Shown here in pieces: positions 15,690 to 24,469 of a DNA stretch of 36,871 bases. Position 1 is the first letter of the stretch; every line of letters begins with the position of its first letter. A program made the position numbers and the translations under genes. This stretch comes from Akkermansiaceae bacterium. GTDB taxonomy: Bacteria > Verrucomicrobiota > Verrucomicrobiia > Verrucomicrobiales > Akkermansiaceae. A model generated the notes under the pieces. The model made no database searches. It was not told the origin of the DNA and saw only the letters and a program-made list of their open reading frames with translations. The DNA is taken from assembly GCA_903934285.1 (NCBI GenBank), contig CAIZNN010000211.1, forward strand, positions 1-36,871. Direction: 5' to 3'.

Positions 15690-16613
15690 ATGCCGTCAAC
15701 CCTAAAATCGCTAAAACTTTTATCGGATCCCACGCGTCTGCGGATTTTGATGCTGCTTGGGCAGGAGGCGCTGTCGGTGGCTGAGTTGCAAGAGGTGCTG
15801 GGGATGGGGCAGAGCCGGATCTCGACGCAGCTCTCGCAGATGAAGGCGGCGGGCTTGGTGGCTGGCGAACGCAGCGGCAAAAACAACATTTACCGGGGCG
15901 CGGCCAGCACCGACCTGCTGGACGTGGTGCGGATGGCCGCCACGGAAATTCCGGAAGTGGCCGACGATGAGGCGGCGCTGCGCCACCTGCTGCGCAAGCG
16001 CAAGGACACGGCGCGGGCGTATTTCGATGAATTGGCCGGGCGCTTCGGCAAGGACTATGTGCCGGGGCGCTCGTGGAAGGCGCTGGCCGAAGCACTCATC
16101 AAAGTGCTCAACTACCGGGTGGTGGCCGATTTGGGCGCAGGGGAGGGGGCCTTGGCGCAACTCCTGGCCCAGCGCGCCGACCAGGTCATCGCCGTGGACA
16201 TCTCCCCGAAAATGGTCGCCTTCGGCCAGGAACTGGCCAGGAAAAACGGCCTCGCCAATCTGGAATTCCGCATTGGCGACATCGAGGATCCGCCCATTGA
16301 GGACGCCGCGCTCGACCTCGCCGTGCTCAGCCAGGCGCTGCACCATGCGGTGCGGCCGCAGCGCGCCATCGCCGCGGCGTTCCGGATTCTCAAGCCGGGC
16401 GGGCGGCTCATCGTGCTGGACTTGTTGCTGCACACCTACGAGGACGCCCGCGAACTCTATGCCGACCGCTGGCTCGGATTTTCCGAATGCGATCTGGCCA
16501 CCATGCTCGAACGCGCCGGGTTCACCGGCATCGAAACGGTGGTGGCCGACCGCGAAAGCGCGGCCCCGAGGTTCCAGACTTTGTTAGGTATCGGGGTCCG
16601 GCCGCCGATTTGA
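15690..16613 (+). CDS. ArsR-family regulator fused to a SAM-dependent methyltransferase
   Basis: The 307-residue protein joins two domains. Residues about 1-75 are an ArsR-type winged helix (LKLLSDPTRLRILMLLGQE, then SVAELQEVLGMGQSRISTQL as recognition region). Residues about 125-300 are a class I methyltransferase with motif I VVADLGAGEG (144-153), D170 in VIAVDISPKM and the post-motif LKPGGRLIVLDLL (234-246). No metal-binding cysteine pair is seen in the ArsR part, which argues against metal sensing. It is divergent from metK/ahcY with a shared palindrome. SahR, an ArsR-family regulator of the SAM cycle in Proteobacteria, is the closest functional parallel; sensing of SAM or SAH through the methyltransferase fold is inferred. 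Confidence 0.88.
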   Translation: MPSTLKSLKLLSDPTRLRILMLLGQEALSVAELQEVLGMGQSRISTQLSQMKAAGLVAGERSGKNNIYRGAASTDLLDVVRMAATEIPEVADDEAALRHLLRKRKDTARAYFDELAGRFGKDYVPGRSWKALAEALIKVLNYRVVADLGAGEGALAQLLAQRADQVIAVDISPKMVAFGQELARKNGLANLEFRIGDIEDPPIEDAALDLAVLSQALHHAVRPQRAIAAAFRILKPGGRLIVLDLLLHTYEDARELYADRWLGFSECDLATMLERAGFTGIETVVADRESAAPRFQTLLGIGVRPPI

Positions 16614-16788
16614 TGGGCAGGGGCGGTGGCCGGCAGGACCACCACGGAGGTCATGGCCGTTCGCTTTGCCAACGGTGGCAAGATGTGTGGCCATGCCAGG
16701 GGGGCCACGGCGGCGGTGAGTCCGCCGGTGACGCGACGGGACTGTTAGCCCGGACCGCGGTGGGGTTGCTGGACGGCGCTGGTTAATG

Positions 16789-17967
16789 TTAGAACGAGAC
16801 CCGGATGCCGGTCAGGGTGGTGAGGCCCGCGTAGCCGGCGGGGTGGCCGTCGCGGGTCAGTTGGGACCATTCCGCACCGGCCATCAGTTTGAGGTGGTTG
16901 CCGCGGATGAAATACTGGGCACCGAGATAGACGGCCTGGTATTGGTCGCCGCGATTGCGGCTGCCCACCACGCCGGGAATCGGGACGATCGGGATTTCAC
17001 GTTCGTAGCGGCTTTGGGCCACCACGCTCGCCGGGCCGTCGCCGGTGGTGCAGCTGTATCTGCCGACCAGTTGCAATTTGGCGGGAAGGATGTCGTAGGT
17101 TGGCTGGAGATAGAACCCGAAGACATCGCCGTTGACGCCGTCGCCCCCGCTGGCGGCGAACGCCTCGGCGGTTAGATTCCACGGGCCTTGCTTGCACAGC
17201 AAGCTGGCACTCACAATATCGTCATAGCGGTTCAGCACCACGTCGGAGGCCTTGCGTTCGCTGTGCAACCAATCGATGCGCAGCAGGGCCTTTTCCACCT
17301 CGAGTTGATGATGGAAGTTGTAGCCCACGCCGAGAGTGACGCCATAGCCGCCGTTGAGGTCGCCGAATTCGCCGTCGCCCCAGGCGCCGCTGCCGCCGGT
17401 GGTGGCGGGGGTTTCGTTAGAGTAGATTCCCGCCTGCCAGAGCAGGCCCTGAGAGTCCCCCTCCACGGTCAGCGCGGTGGCACGGTTGATATTGAGTTGG
17501 TTGAAGATCTGGGACCGGTCGAAGGTGGGGGTTTCGTTAGTCGAAGGAATCCAGTCGCCATAGCCGACGAGGGGCTTGGTTTTGCCGAGGGTGACGGCGA
17601 TGGTCGGATTGGGTTTCCATTTCAGGTAAGCATCCACCAGGCCGTCATAGCCATCTGCAAACTCGTTGTTGCTTTGGAAGTCGAGTCGCACTTCGAGTTG
17701 TTTGTCGAGGAGTCTGGCATCCAATCCGAAGCGTGAGCGGCGGTCCTCCCAGCCGCTCGCATCGCCGCGCCCGGCGTCCACATCGTGGTATTGGCCGTGG
17801 TAGCGGCCGCGGAGTTTGAACTCTTCCAGAATCGGGTTGTGGGCGTTTTTGTAGAGTGTGGCCATGCCCCAAAGCCGGTCCAAGGCGGTTGGGTCGGGGG
17901 ATTCGGCGGCGCTGTTCTGTGCGATGAGCAGGCCCGCGATGGCGAGGGGCAGGTAGGAGCTGGACAT
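16789..17967 (-). CDS. Outer-membrane porin (phosphate-selective porin O/P-like)
   Basis: The 392-residue protein has a signal peptide (LPLAIAGLLIAQNSAAES) and a sequence typical of 16-strand porins: alternating aromatic/polar strands, repeated YGxxLGVGYNF and LxxRIDWLHSERK segments, GVVGSRNRGDQYQAVYLGAQYFI near the C-terminus and a terminal phenylalanine (RVSF) for outer-membrane insertion. Segments such as RLDFQSNNEFADGYDGLVDAY and WKPNPTIAVTLGKTKP resemble OprO/OprP-type porins. It should form a passive channel in the outer membrane; substrate preference is not visible. It appears to be transcribed alone, with an AT-rich upstream region at 17990-18110. Confidence 0.8.
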   Translation of the reverse strand: MSSSYLPLAIAGLLIAQNSAAESPDPTALDRLWGMATLYKNAHNPILEEFKLRGRYHGQYHDVDAGRGDASGWEDRRSRFGLDARLLDKQLEVRLDFQSNNEFADGYDGLVDAYLKWKPNPTIAVTLGKTKPLVGYGDWIPSTNETPTFDRSQIFNQLNINRATALTVEGDSQGLLWQAGIYSNETPATTGGSGAWGDGEFGDLNGGYGVTLGVGYNFHHQLEVEKALLRIDWLHSERKASDVVLNRYDDIVSASLLCKQGPWNLTAEAFAASGGDGVNGDVFGFYLQPTYDILPAKLQLVGRYSCTTGDGPASVVAQSRYEREIPIVPIPGVVGSRNRGDQYQAVYLGAQYFIRGNHLKLMAGAEWSQLTRDGHPAGYAGLTTLTGIRVSF

Positions 17968-18080
17968 GGGGGGGATCGGTTGGAATGGAAAGCGGCGGCG
18001 AAAAGACGAACTAAAAGGTATAGATTAAAGGGTGGAAATCAACAGGTTTTTTCAAGGTGCTAGAAAAGCCTCATAACGCG

Positions 18081-18109
18081 TTGAAAACAAGTTTAATAAG
18101 GGAAAATAA
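18081..18109 (+). promoter_or_regulatory. Possible sigma70 promoter facing the nspC gene
   Basis: TTGAAA (18081-18086) and AAATAA (18104-18109) are spaced by 17 bp in a locally AT-rich stretch between the divergent porin and decarboxylase genes. The leader to the ATG at 18271 would be about 155 nt. Confidence 0.35.
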
Positions 18110-18270
18110 ATGGGCGTGGCGGGGGGTGCTGGCTGGTTAGGTTGGGATTGGCGGGGGAATTCGGAGCGGCGGGTTGGATGGGGAGGGTGCGATTATCGCG
18201 ACAGAACGCCGACAGTTGAGGAATTTTGGTCGAACTGCGGCGGATTGTCCGGCAGTCTCGTTGCGCCGCC

Positions 18271-19452
18271 ATGTTTGTCATTTCCATACCAGCCCTGCAG
18301 CGCAACGCCGCGATCTTACGTGAGGTCAAGGACGCTGCGGGATGTCGCCTGGTGGTGGCCCTCAAAGGCTTTGCCTGCTGGAAAACTTTTGCCTATTTCC
18401 GCGACGAGCTCGATGGCTGCTGTGCCTCCGGCTTGTGGGAAGCCCGGCTCGCCCACGACCATTTTCAAAAACATATCGTCACTTATGCGCCGGCCTATGA
18501 TGAGGCGGATGTGACGGCACTGTGCGAATTCACCGGGCATCTGGATTTCAACTCGCTGTCGCAGTGGTTCCGCTTCCGTGCGCAAGTGATGGCCCACCCG
18601 CGGTTCAAATCCGGCGCGCTGCGTTGTGGCTTGCGCATCAATCCGGAGTGCTCGACGGGCACCACCCCGCTCTATGACCCGTGTGGCGCCGGATCGCGCC
18701 TCGGCATCACCGCCAGCCAACTTGCCGGAGCGGATCTAACTGGGATCTCGGGTCTGCACTTCCACACCCTGTGCGAGCAAAACTCCGACGACCTGGAAAC
18801 CACCCTTGGCGCCGTGGAGGAGAAATTCGGCCACTGGCTGCGCCTGCCGCAAGTGACCTATCTGAACATGGGCGGCGGCCACTGGATCACCAAGCCGTTC
18901 TACGATCGCGAGCGCCTCATCCGGTTGGTAACCCAAACCCGCGCGCGCCACGGCGTGGAAGTCTGGTTAGAGCCTGGCGAGGCCGTGGCCATTCACAGCG
19001 GGGTGCTGCGGGCCACCGTCATGGATGTGATAGAATCCGCCGGCTTGCGCCTGGCCATCCTCAGCGTTTCGGCCACCGCGCACATGCCCGATGTGTTGGA
19101 AATGCCCTATCGGCCCGCCGTGTTTCTGGTCGATGCCGCCCCCTCCGCGGCCACGCCCGCCGTGGTCTTCGCCGGCGAAAATTACCACTTGGCCGGCGCG
19201 GCCGGGCCGTGGCTCTATCGGCTCGGCGGGCCGACCTGTCTGGCCGGCGACGTCATCGGCGACTTCGCGTTTGCCCGCGCGCTGCGGGTCGGCGACACGC
19301 TGGTGTTCGACGACATGGCCCACTACACCATGGTCAAAACCACGCTGTTCAACGGGGTGAAGCACCCGCCGATCGTGCTGCAACATGCCGATGGGCGGCT
19401 CGAAACATTGCGCGAGTTCACCTACGAGGATTTCCAAAGCCGGTTGGCGTGA
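18271..19452 (+). CDS. nspC: Carboxynorspermidine decarboxylase
   Basis: This PLP-dependent enzyme of the alanine-racemase-fold decarboxylase family converts carboxy(nor)spermidine to (nor)spermidine, the last step of the alternative spermidine route. The ATG at 18271 gives 393 residues; an upstream TTG at 18226 adds 15 residues unlike the family. The PLP lysine is K32 in VVALKGFACW. Other family marks are SGLWEARLAH, GLRINPECSTGTTPLYDPCG, the dimer-interface segment GLHFHTLCEQNSDDL, NMGGGHWITKPFYD and EPGEAV. The partner, carboxynorspermidine synthase, is not in the window. The gene stands alone, followed by a hairpin cluster and then radC. Confidence 0.93.
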   Translation: MFVISIPALQRNAAILREVKDAAGCRLVVALKGFACWKTFAYFRDELDGCCASGLWEARLAHDHFQKHIVTYAPAYDEADVTALCEFTGHLDFNSLSQWFRFRAQVMAHPRFKSGALRCGLRINPECSTGTTPLYDPCGAGSRLGITASQLAGADLTGISGLHFHTLCEQNSDDLETTLGAVEEKFGHWLRLPQVTYLNMGGGHWITKPFYDRERLIRLVTQTRARHGVEVWLEPGEAVAIHSGVLRATVMDVIESAGLRLAILSVSATAHMPDVLEMPYRPAVFLVDAAPSAATPAVVFAGENYHLAGAAGPWLYRLGGPTCLAGDVIGDFAFARALRVGDTLVFDDMAHYTMVKTTLFNGVKHPPIVLQHADGRLETLREFTYEDFQSRLA

Positions 19453-19578
19453 TGGCTTCCGTGCCAGACAAATCCGGCGGCATTCAAGGAGCGGCGGACT
19501 CCGGCCGCCGTTGCCCATGGTGGGCCAATGAGTGGCGGTGAAGCCGCTTGCCATTGGCTCCTCCTGGGCCTGGGGGGG

Positions 19579-19623
19579 GGGCGGTGACCGCCCCTCCTTG
19601 CCTGGGCGGTTCGGAGACCGCCC
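19579..19623. repeat. Two GGGCGGT...ACCGCCC hairpins
   Basis: GGGCGGT-G-ACCGCCC (19579-19593) and GGGCGGT-TCGGAG-ACCGCCC (19604-19623) share the same 7-bp arms, and each is followed by CTCC. Together they form a REP-like unit between nspC and radC. Confidence 0.75.
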
Positions 19624-19696
19624 CTCCGCCAAGCGGTGGCTGGGCGCGATTTGTCCTTTCCAGGGAGCGTGGAGAAGTGTTAGTCTGCGGCCAACC

Positions 19697-20392
19697 ATGA
19701 GTGATCGCATCCAAGACATGCCGTTCGATGAGCGGCCGCGGGAAAAACTCGCGCTGCTCGGCCCGGCCGCCCTGAACAATGCCGAATTGATGGCCTTGTT
19801 CATCGCCTCCGGCACCAAGGGCCGCAGCGCCATCGACCTCGGCCGCGATCTCATTGCCAAATACGGCTCGCTGAGCGCGCTGGGCGGCATTCCGGTGTCC
19901 GAACTGGCCAAGGACAGGGGCTTGGGCCTGGCCAAGGCGTCCAAACTCGCCGCCGCCTTTGAACTCGGCGCCCGCGTCGCCCGCGAACAACTCGCGCACG
20001 CGCCGCTGGACACCCCGGAACGCATCCTGGAAGCGTTCGGCCCGCAAATGGCCCACCTGTCCCAGGAACAAGTCGTCGTGGTCACGGTGGACACCCGTCT
20101 CAAGCACCAGGGCAGCACCGTGGTGTCGCTGGGCACGGTCAACGAATCCAACGCCCATCCGCGTGAGATCCTGCGCCCGGTGATCACCCGCGATGCCTAC
20201 GGCTTCATCCTCATTCACAATCACCCCTCCGGCGATCCCAGCCCGAGCCGCTCCGACGAGGCCACCACCCGGCGCTTGGTCGAGGCGGCCAATCTGATGC
20301 AGGTGCGTTTCATCGATCACATCATCATCGGCAAGCCCTCGCCCGGCCGTGCCGCCTACTATTCCTTCCGCGAGGCCGGCCTCATTCCCTGA
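19697..20392 (+). CDS. radC: RadC family JAMM-domain protein
   Basis: The 231-residue protein has the usual RadC size. The N-terminal part holds the helix-hairpin-helix region (LGPAALNNAELMALFIASG, then GLGLAKASKLAAAFELG). The C-terminal part has the JAMM metalloprotease-like motif HNHPSGDPSPSRSDE (174-188) with H174, H176 and D187. RadC was once linked to recombination repair but its biochemical role is unresolved. A TAGTCT -10-like hexamer at 19681-19686 sits only 10 bp before the ATG, so the mRNA may be nearly leaderless. The AsmA-like gene follows after 75 bp and has its own promoter. Confidence 0.95.
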   Translation: MSDRIQDMPFDERPREKLALLGPAALNNAELMALFIASGTKGRSAIDLGRDLIAKYGSLSALGGIPVSELAKDRGLGLAKASKLAAAFELGARVAREQLAHAPLDTPERILEAFGPQMAHLSQEQVVVVTVDTRLKHQGSTVVSLGTVNESNAHPREILRPVITRDAYGFILIHNHPSGDPSPSRSDEATTRRLVEAANLMQVRFIDHIIIGKPSPGRAAYYSFREAGLIP

Positions 20393-20419
20393 AAATGCCG
20401 CGCCGGGGCAAGCTGCGGA

Positions 20420-20447
20420 TTGCTTTTCCGGGGGCGCCCGCTAGGCT
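20420..20447 (+). promoter_or_regulatory. Promoter of the AsmA-like gene
   Basis: TTGCTT (20420-20425) and TAGGCT (20442-20447) are separated by 16 bp. The start codon at 20468 is 20 bp past the -10 hexamer, giving a very short leader. A similar TTGCTT arrangement lies before the 26837 gene. Confidence 0.45.
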
Positions 20448-20467
20448 GACGGCAAGCCGATCCGCCG

Positions 20468-22945
20468 ATGACCCGCCTGCACCTCCTCCGCAACCTCCGC
20501 AGCGCCGCCTATCTGCTGGTGCTGGCCGCGGTCATCGCCGTCATCGCCACCCTGTGGTGGGCCAATCACACCGGGCTGCCCGCCACTTGGCGCGCCGCCA
20601 TTGAGCGCGAATTTGCCAAACAAGGGGTCCATGTCACCCTTGGCAGTTTGAGCTACATCCCGTTCACGGGCATTGTCGCCAGCGAGGTGCGGGTGTTTGC
20701 AGGCCCCGACCACGCCGTCATCCTCTCGCAGCTCGAGCGCATCCTCATCGATCTGGACAAGGCCAAACTCGCCCGTGGCGAGGTGCGCCTGACCCGCATC
20801 CAGATCAGCGACACGAGCTTGCGCCTGCCCATCCAACCCGGCAACCCCGACACCGAAATCCTGGATATCCACGGCCTGACCGGCACGCTGCTGATGCCCG
20901 GCGGCCGTTTGTTAGAGCTGCGCGATGCCCGCGGCACGGTGGCGGGCATCGAGGTGACCCTCGGCGCCCGCTTGCTCAAGTACCGCGACACGGGGGCGCC
21001 GGCGCAAGCGGATCCCAACAAGGAATCGCGGCTGCGCCTGTTCTCGCAGATCCTCAAGGAACTAAAAAACTGGCACTTTGACACCACCCACCCGCCCGCG
21101 TTGCGCATCTTCATCGAGGGCGACCTGTCGGACGGGGCGTCGCTGGTGGCACGCCTGGCGCTCAACGCCAAGGCGGTGGAAAAAAACCGCCACGTGATCG
21201 ATGAGGTGACGGCGGAAGGCAATCTAACCGGCAGCCTGCTGACGCTCGCGGCGGTGCGGGCCCGCGATGCCCACGGGAGCTTCGAGGGTCGGGTGGACTA
21301 TGATGTGTCTGGCCGCGAAGGGCGGTTTGATGGCACTTCGTCGCTCAACGTGCCGCAGTTGCTCAAGTCCTGGCTCGGCCTGCCGGAGTTGCAAGACATC
21401 ACCTTTGGTGGCGGCCAGGCGCTGGAGGCGGCCGGCGATTTCAAGTTGGATCAGGACGGGGTGCCGCAGGTGCGCATGACCGGCCATGCGCGGTGTGAGG
21501 CGGTGGTGCTGCGCGGCATCCCCTTCGATGTGATCGAAGGCTCGTTCGCGTGGCGCGCCGGCGAAGCGTACCTGCGCGATTTGCGCTTCGTGCGGCCTGA
21601 TGGCGAGGCGCGCGGCAAGATCATGATCCAATGGCCGCTGGTGCGGATGGCCCTCACGACGACCCTGCCGATTCCGGTGTACCGGCCGTTTTTTGTGGGC
21701 CAACCGCTCCAACAGGTGCTCGCCGACTTTGGCGAACGCGCCAACGCGGCGGTCCAAGTGTCGCTCGAAGGCGGCTTTGACGCCACCGACACACAATCCT
21801 GGGCGTTCAGCGGCAGCGGGCAGGTCAACCACATCACCTACAAGGGCGTGCCGGTGGATTCCGCCCAGTGCAAAATGTCGCTCGACCATCGCGCCTTGGA
21901 TTTTTCCGAAGGCACGGTGGTGTTCAACTATCAGGACTATCCCCTGCGCAAGGCCTTTGCCGGACCCGCCAGCGGCACCATCCATGCCGGACGCATCCGC
22001 TATGACGCGTCTAACAAAACCGTCGCGGTCGAGGAGGTTGTCGGCAGCGTCTGGGCCGCCCCCGTGGTGCGCCTGTTTGCTCCGGCCATCGCCGAGTCGT
22101 TGGAGGTCTACCGCTTCCACCGCCCGCCGCGGTTGGCGGCTGGCGGCATCATCGATGTGACGCCGCAGGGGCGCACCGCGCTGACGGTGGATTTTCGCGC
22201 CAAGGACCCGGCGGAATACGTTTTTCTCGGCAAGAACCTCACCCTCGAGCAAGCGTCGGGCAAGGTTGCCATTCGCGGCAGTTCGGTCCTCATCGATGAC
22301 TTGGAACTGGTCACCTTCGGCGGCCCGGTGGCGGGCCGCGTTCACGTCGTCAACCCCAAGAAGGTCAGCGGCGAGTTCAGTTGGACCGACCTGTCGTTGT
22401 CCGCCATCAACTCCACTTACGGCTTCAACATGAAGGGCGGCGGCACCCTCACCGGCCGGCTCGACTACGCCTTCATCGAAGACAAGCTGGAAACCTTCAA
22501 CGGTTCCGGGCTCTTCGCGGTGGAAAAATCCGAGCTGTTTTCCGCGCCGATCGCCGGGCCGCTCTCGCCGCTGATTGCCGCCGTGTTAGGCGACCGCCAC
22601 GCCGGCTTTGAGCGGGCCGAAAACGCCTTCTGCACCTTCACCATTCAAGATGGCATCCTCCACACCAAAGACTTTCACACCTCCACCCCCTCGCTGGTGT
22701 TTGCCGGCGATGGAGCGGTGGATTTGAAAAATCGCACCCTCGACATGAACCTGCGGGTCGACGCCCGGGGCTTGCTCGGCCTCGTCACACTCCCGCTGCG
22801 GCCGTTTTATGGCTTGTTCCAGTTCCGCGGCAGCGGCCCGCTGGCCAAGCCGGAGTGGCACAAAGCCGGCTTCACCCAACCGCCGCCAGAGCAAAGCAAA
22901 ATCCTGGCACTGCCGCCCAAGGCACGCGTTATCGAGGGGAATTGA
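20468..22945 (+). CDS. AsmA/YhdP-like inner-membrane-anchored envelope protein
   Basis: The 825-residue protein has one N-terminal membrane segment (LLVLAAVIAVIATLWWANH, about 16-34) and a long, beta-rich periplasmic part. Near the N-terminus VHVTLGSLSYIPFTGIVASEVRVFAG has the look of AsmA-type domains. The C-terminal region (INSTYGFNMKGGGTLTGRLDYAF, then LDMNLRVDARGLLGLVTLPLRPFYGLFQFRGSGPLAKPEW) matches the AsmA-like C-terminal domain of YhdP/TamB-type proteins, thought to bridge the periplasm and help move lipids to the outer membrane. That role is inferred from family. It is transcribed from its own promoter and followed 110 bp later by the YqjD-like gene. Composition is like its neighbours. 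Confidence 0.78.
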   Translation: MTRLHLLRNLRSAAYLLVLAAVIAVIATLWWANHTGLPATWRAAIEREFAKQGVHVTLGSLSYIPFTGIVASEVRVFAGPDHAVILSQLERILIDLDKAKLARGEVRLTRIQISDTSLRLPIQPGNPDTEILDIHGLTGTLLMPGGRLLELRDARGTVAGIEVTLGARLLKYRDTGAPAQADPNKESRLRLFSQILKELKNWHFDTTHPPALRIFIEGDLSDGASLVARLALNAKAVEKNRHVIDEVTAEGNLTGSLLTLAAVRARDAHGSFEGRVDYDVSGREGRFDGTSSLNVPQLLKSWLGLPELQDITFGGGQALEAAGDFKLDQDGVPQVRMTGHARCEAVVLRGIPFDVIEGSFAWRAGEAYLRDLRFVRPDGEARGKIMIQWPLVRMALTTTLPIPVYRPFFVGQPLQQVLADFGERANAAVQVSLEGGFDATDTQSWAFSGSGQVNHITYKGVPVDSAQCKMSLDHRALDFSEGTVVFNYQDYPLRKAFAGPASGTIHAGRIRYDASNKTVAVEEVVGSVWAAPVVRLFAPAIAESLEVYRFHRPPRLAAGGIIDVTPQGRTALTVDFRAKDPAEYVFLGKNLTLEQASGKVAIRGSSVLIDDLELVTFGGPVAGRVHVVNPKKVSGEFSWTDLSLSAINSTYGFNMKGGGTLTGRLDYAFIEDKLETFNGSGLFAVEKSELFSAPIAGPLSPLIAAVLGDRHAGFERAENAFCTFTIQDGILHTKDFHTSTPSLVFAGDGAVDLKNRTLDMNLRVDARGLLGLVTLPLRPFYGLFQFRGSGPLAKPEWHKAGFTQPPPEQSKILALPPKARVIEGN

Positions 22946-23055
22946 TTTGCGGATTTTGTAAGTCGCACCTTGCACGCGAGGCTGCGGCGTGTCATTGTCT
23001 GTGCGCACGGCACTCCACAGGGGGGTGCCCGGCCAACTCCAACCTATCGTGAGCC

Positions 23056-23496
23056 ATGACACAACCACTCTCCACCGCCACCAGCCTTGATCCAGATACC
23101 GGGTTCACTCCAATTCCCTCGGTTTCTCAGGCTGCCAATGACCTGCGCGCCGCCGCCGGCGAAAAGGCCAGGGAACTCGCCCACAACGTCAGCACCCAAG
23201 CGACCACCCTCAAGGATCGGGCTATCGAATCGGCCCAACATTTCCGCGACGTCGCCAGCGAAAAGGTCGGCCAACTGAAAGCCAGTGCCGCGGAGAGGGC
23301 CGATGAGATCAAGCACACCGCCGCCGAACGCGCGCAACGGCTCGGGGAGTCCGCTGCCGAGCAATGGCGCGATACCCGCGTCATGACCAAGGAGATTCAC
23401 GTCACCGCCGAGGATTACATCCGCCAAAACCCCACCAAATGTGTGCTCGGTGCGCTGGGCTTGGGGGTTCTCATCGGCTTGATCGTCCGCCGCTAG
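23056..23496 (+). CDS. YqjD/ElaB-like (DUF883) membrane-anchored helical protein
   Basis: The 146-residue protein is mostly charged, Ala-rich helix with likely coiled coil (about 22-120) and ends in HVTAEDYIRQNPTKCVLGALGLGVLIGLIVRR, of which the last part is a glycine-rich membrane anchor with a terminal Arg pair. This ending is diagnostic of the ElaB/YqjD/YgaM (DUF883) family, C-tail-anchored inner-membrane proteins; E. coli YqjD has been reported to bind ribosomes in stationary phase. The next two genes resemble YqjE and YqjK, so the gene order of the E. coli yqjD-yqjE-yqjK cluster is kept. Confidence 0.85.
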   Translation: MTQPLSTATSLDPDTGFTPIPSVSQAANDLRAAAGEKARELAHNVSTQATTLKDRAIESAQHFRDVASEKVGQLKASAAERADEIKHTAAERAQRLGESAAEQWRDTRVMTKEIHVTAEDYIRQNPTKCVLGALGLGVLIGLIVRR

Positions 23497-23565
23497 GCTG
23501 GGTGACCACTCCTGCACGACAGCTCGTCCCTCTCCGCTCAGGCCGGGACGCACGCTTGCCGCCTC

Positions 23566-24003
23566 ATGAACGCTTCCTCTGGCATGGATTCATCTGCTCC
23601 GCCCGCTGCTGCTGAGCAGCAGCAGGCGGCGTCGCCGCCGGGCTGGAGTGAGGCGCTCGCGACCCTGCTCAGCGCGCGCCTCACCCTGATTCAGCTCGAA
23701 TCACAAGCTGCCGGCAGGCAGGCTGCCACCCTCGCCGCCGCCCTTGCCGCCGCCGCTCTCGCCGCCGTATTTGCCTGGGCGCTGGCGCTGGCCGGCGGCA
23801 TCGCCGCGGTGGCCGCCGCCAGCGCGTGGCCATGGCATTGGCTGGCGCTGGCCGCAGCGGTGCTGCATGCGCTAGGCGCTGTGCTCTGTCTGCGGGTGGC
23901 GCGCGCCGCCAGGCCGCCGCTTTTCCCCATCACCCGCGCCGAATTCCACAAAGACCGCGAATGGCTCGCCACCCTCAAAACTCCCCGCAAATCGAACGAT
24001 TGA
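23566..24003 (+). CDS. YqjE-like phage-holin-family membrane protein
   Basis: The 145-residue protein has a cytoplasmic amphipathic N-terminus (WSEALATLLSARLTLIQLESQAAGRQ) followed by two Ala-rich membrane helices (about 54-78 and 90-112) and a basic C-terminus ending ITRAEFHKDREWLATLK. This is the layout of the YqjE / putative actinobacterial holin-X family. It is probably an inner-membrane partner of the YqjD-like protein just upstream (69 bp) and of the overlapping downstream gene. An alternative ATG six codons in is equally possible. Confidence 0.75.
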   Translation: MNASSGMDSSAPPAAAEQQQAASPPGWSEALATLLSARLTLIQLESQAAGRQAATLAAALAAAALAAVFAWALALAGGIAAVAAASAWPWHWLALAAAVLHALGAVLCLRVARAARPPLFPITRAEFHKDREWLATLKTPRKSND

Positions 24004-24374
24004 TTCGTCTCAGCGCGGCCTCCCGCAGCCGCTTGAGTCACGACGCTGCCGCCCTCCGCCACCGCCTGGATGGGCCGGCCCGGGCGTGGCACTCGCTGCG
24101 CAGCCATCCCGTCCGCTGGCTGGGCGGCTCGCTGGCCACCGCTTTTGCCGCCACGCTCCTGTTCCGCCGCAAGACCGCCAGCCCCAGCCAGCATCGCGGT
24201 TGGCGCGGGCTGCTCGGGGGGCTGGTCCTCACCGCCCTGCGGCCGGCGGTCACAACCTGGGTCTCCGTCCAGCTCAAACAATTCATCGCCTCACAGCTCC
24301 ACCCCCAGCCCCAGCCCCTGTCCCGCCCGCTGCCAGCCCATCCCGGCCACCCCACGCCCCGCCCCCAGCCCTGA
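23961..24374 (+). CDS. YqjK-like small protein overlapping yqjE-like gene
   Basis: A 137-residue frame starts at an ATG 43 bp before the end of the preceding gene. It shows a basic amphipathic N-terminus (IERLIRLSAASRSRLSHDAAALRHRL), a short hydrophobic stretch around RWLGGSLATAFAATLLFRRK, a second around GLLGGLVLTALRPAV, and a proline-rich tail (about 113-137). Position and layout parallel E. coli YqjK behind YqjD and YqjE; sequence similarity is too weak for a firm family call. Its reading frame differs from that of the upstream gene, and the overlap suggests translational coupling. Confidence 0.6.
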   Translation: MARHPQNSPQIERLIRLSAASRSRLSHDAAALRHRLDGPARAWHSLRSHPVRWLGGSLATAFAATLLFRRKTASPSQHRGWRGLLGGLVLTALRPAVTTWVSVQLKQFIASQLHPQPQPLSRPLPAHPGHPTPRPQP

Positions 24375-24469
24375 GCGACTTGCCAGACAATTTTTTTCTC
24401 CGGCTTTCCAACCAGTCCACACCCGCTTTTCCCCAACTTCTCCCACCATTTTCCACCATTTTCCCCACC

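Noticed and set aside
24086-24469. N-terminal extension of the first PilT-type protein
   Set aside because: It overlaps the YqjK-like gene, is proline-rich and unlike any PilT N-terminus; the ATG at 24470 fits the family.
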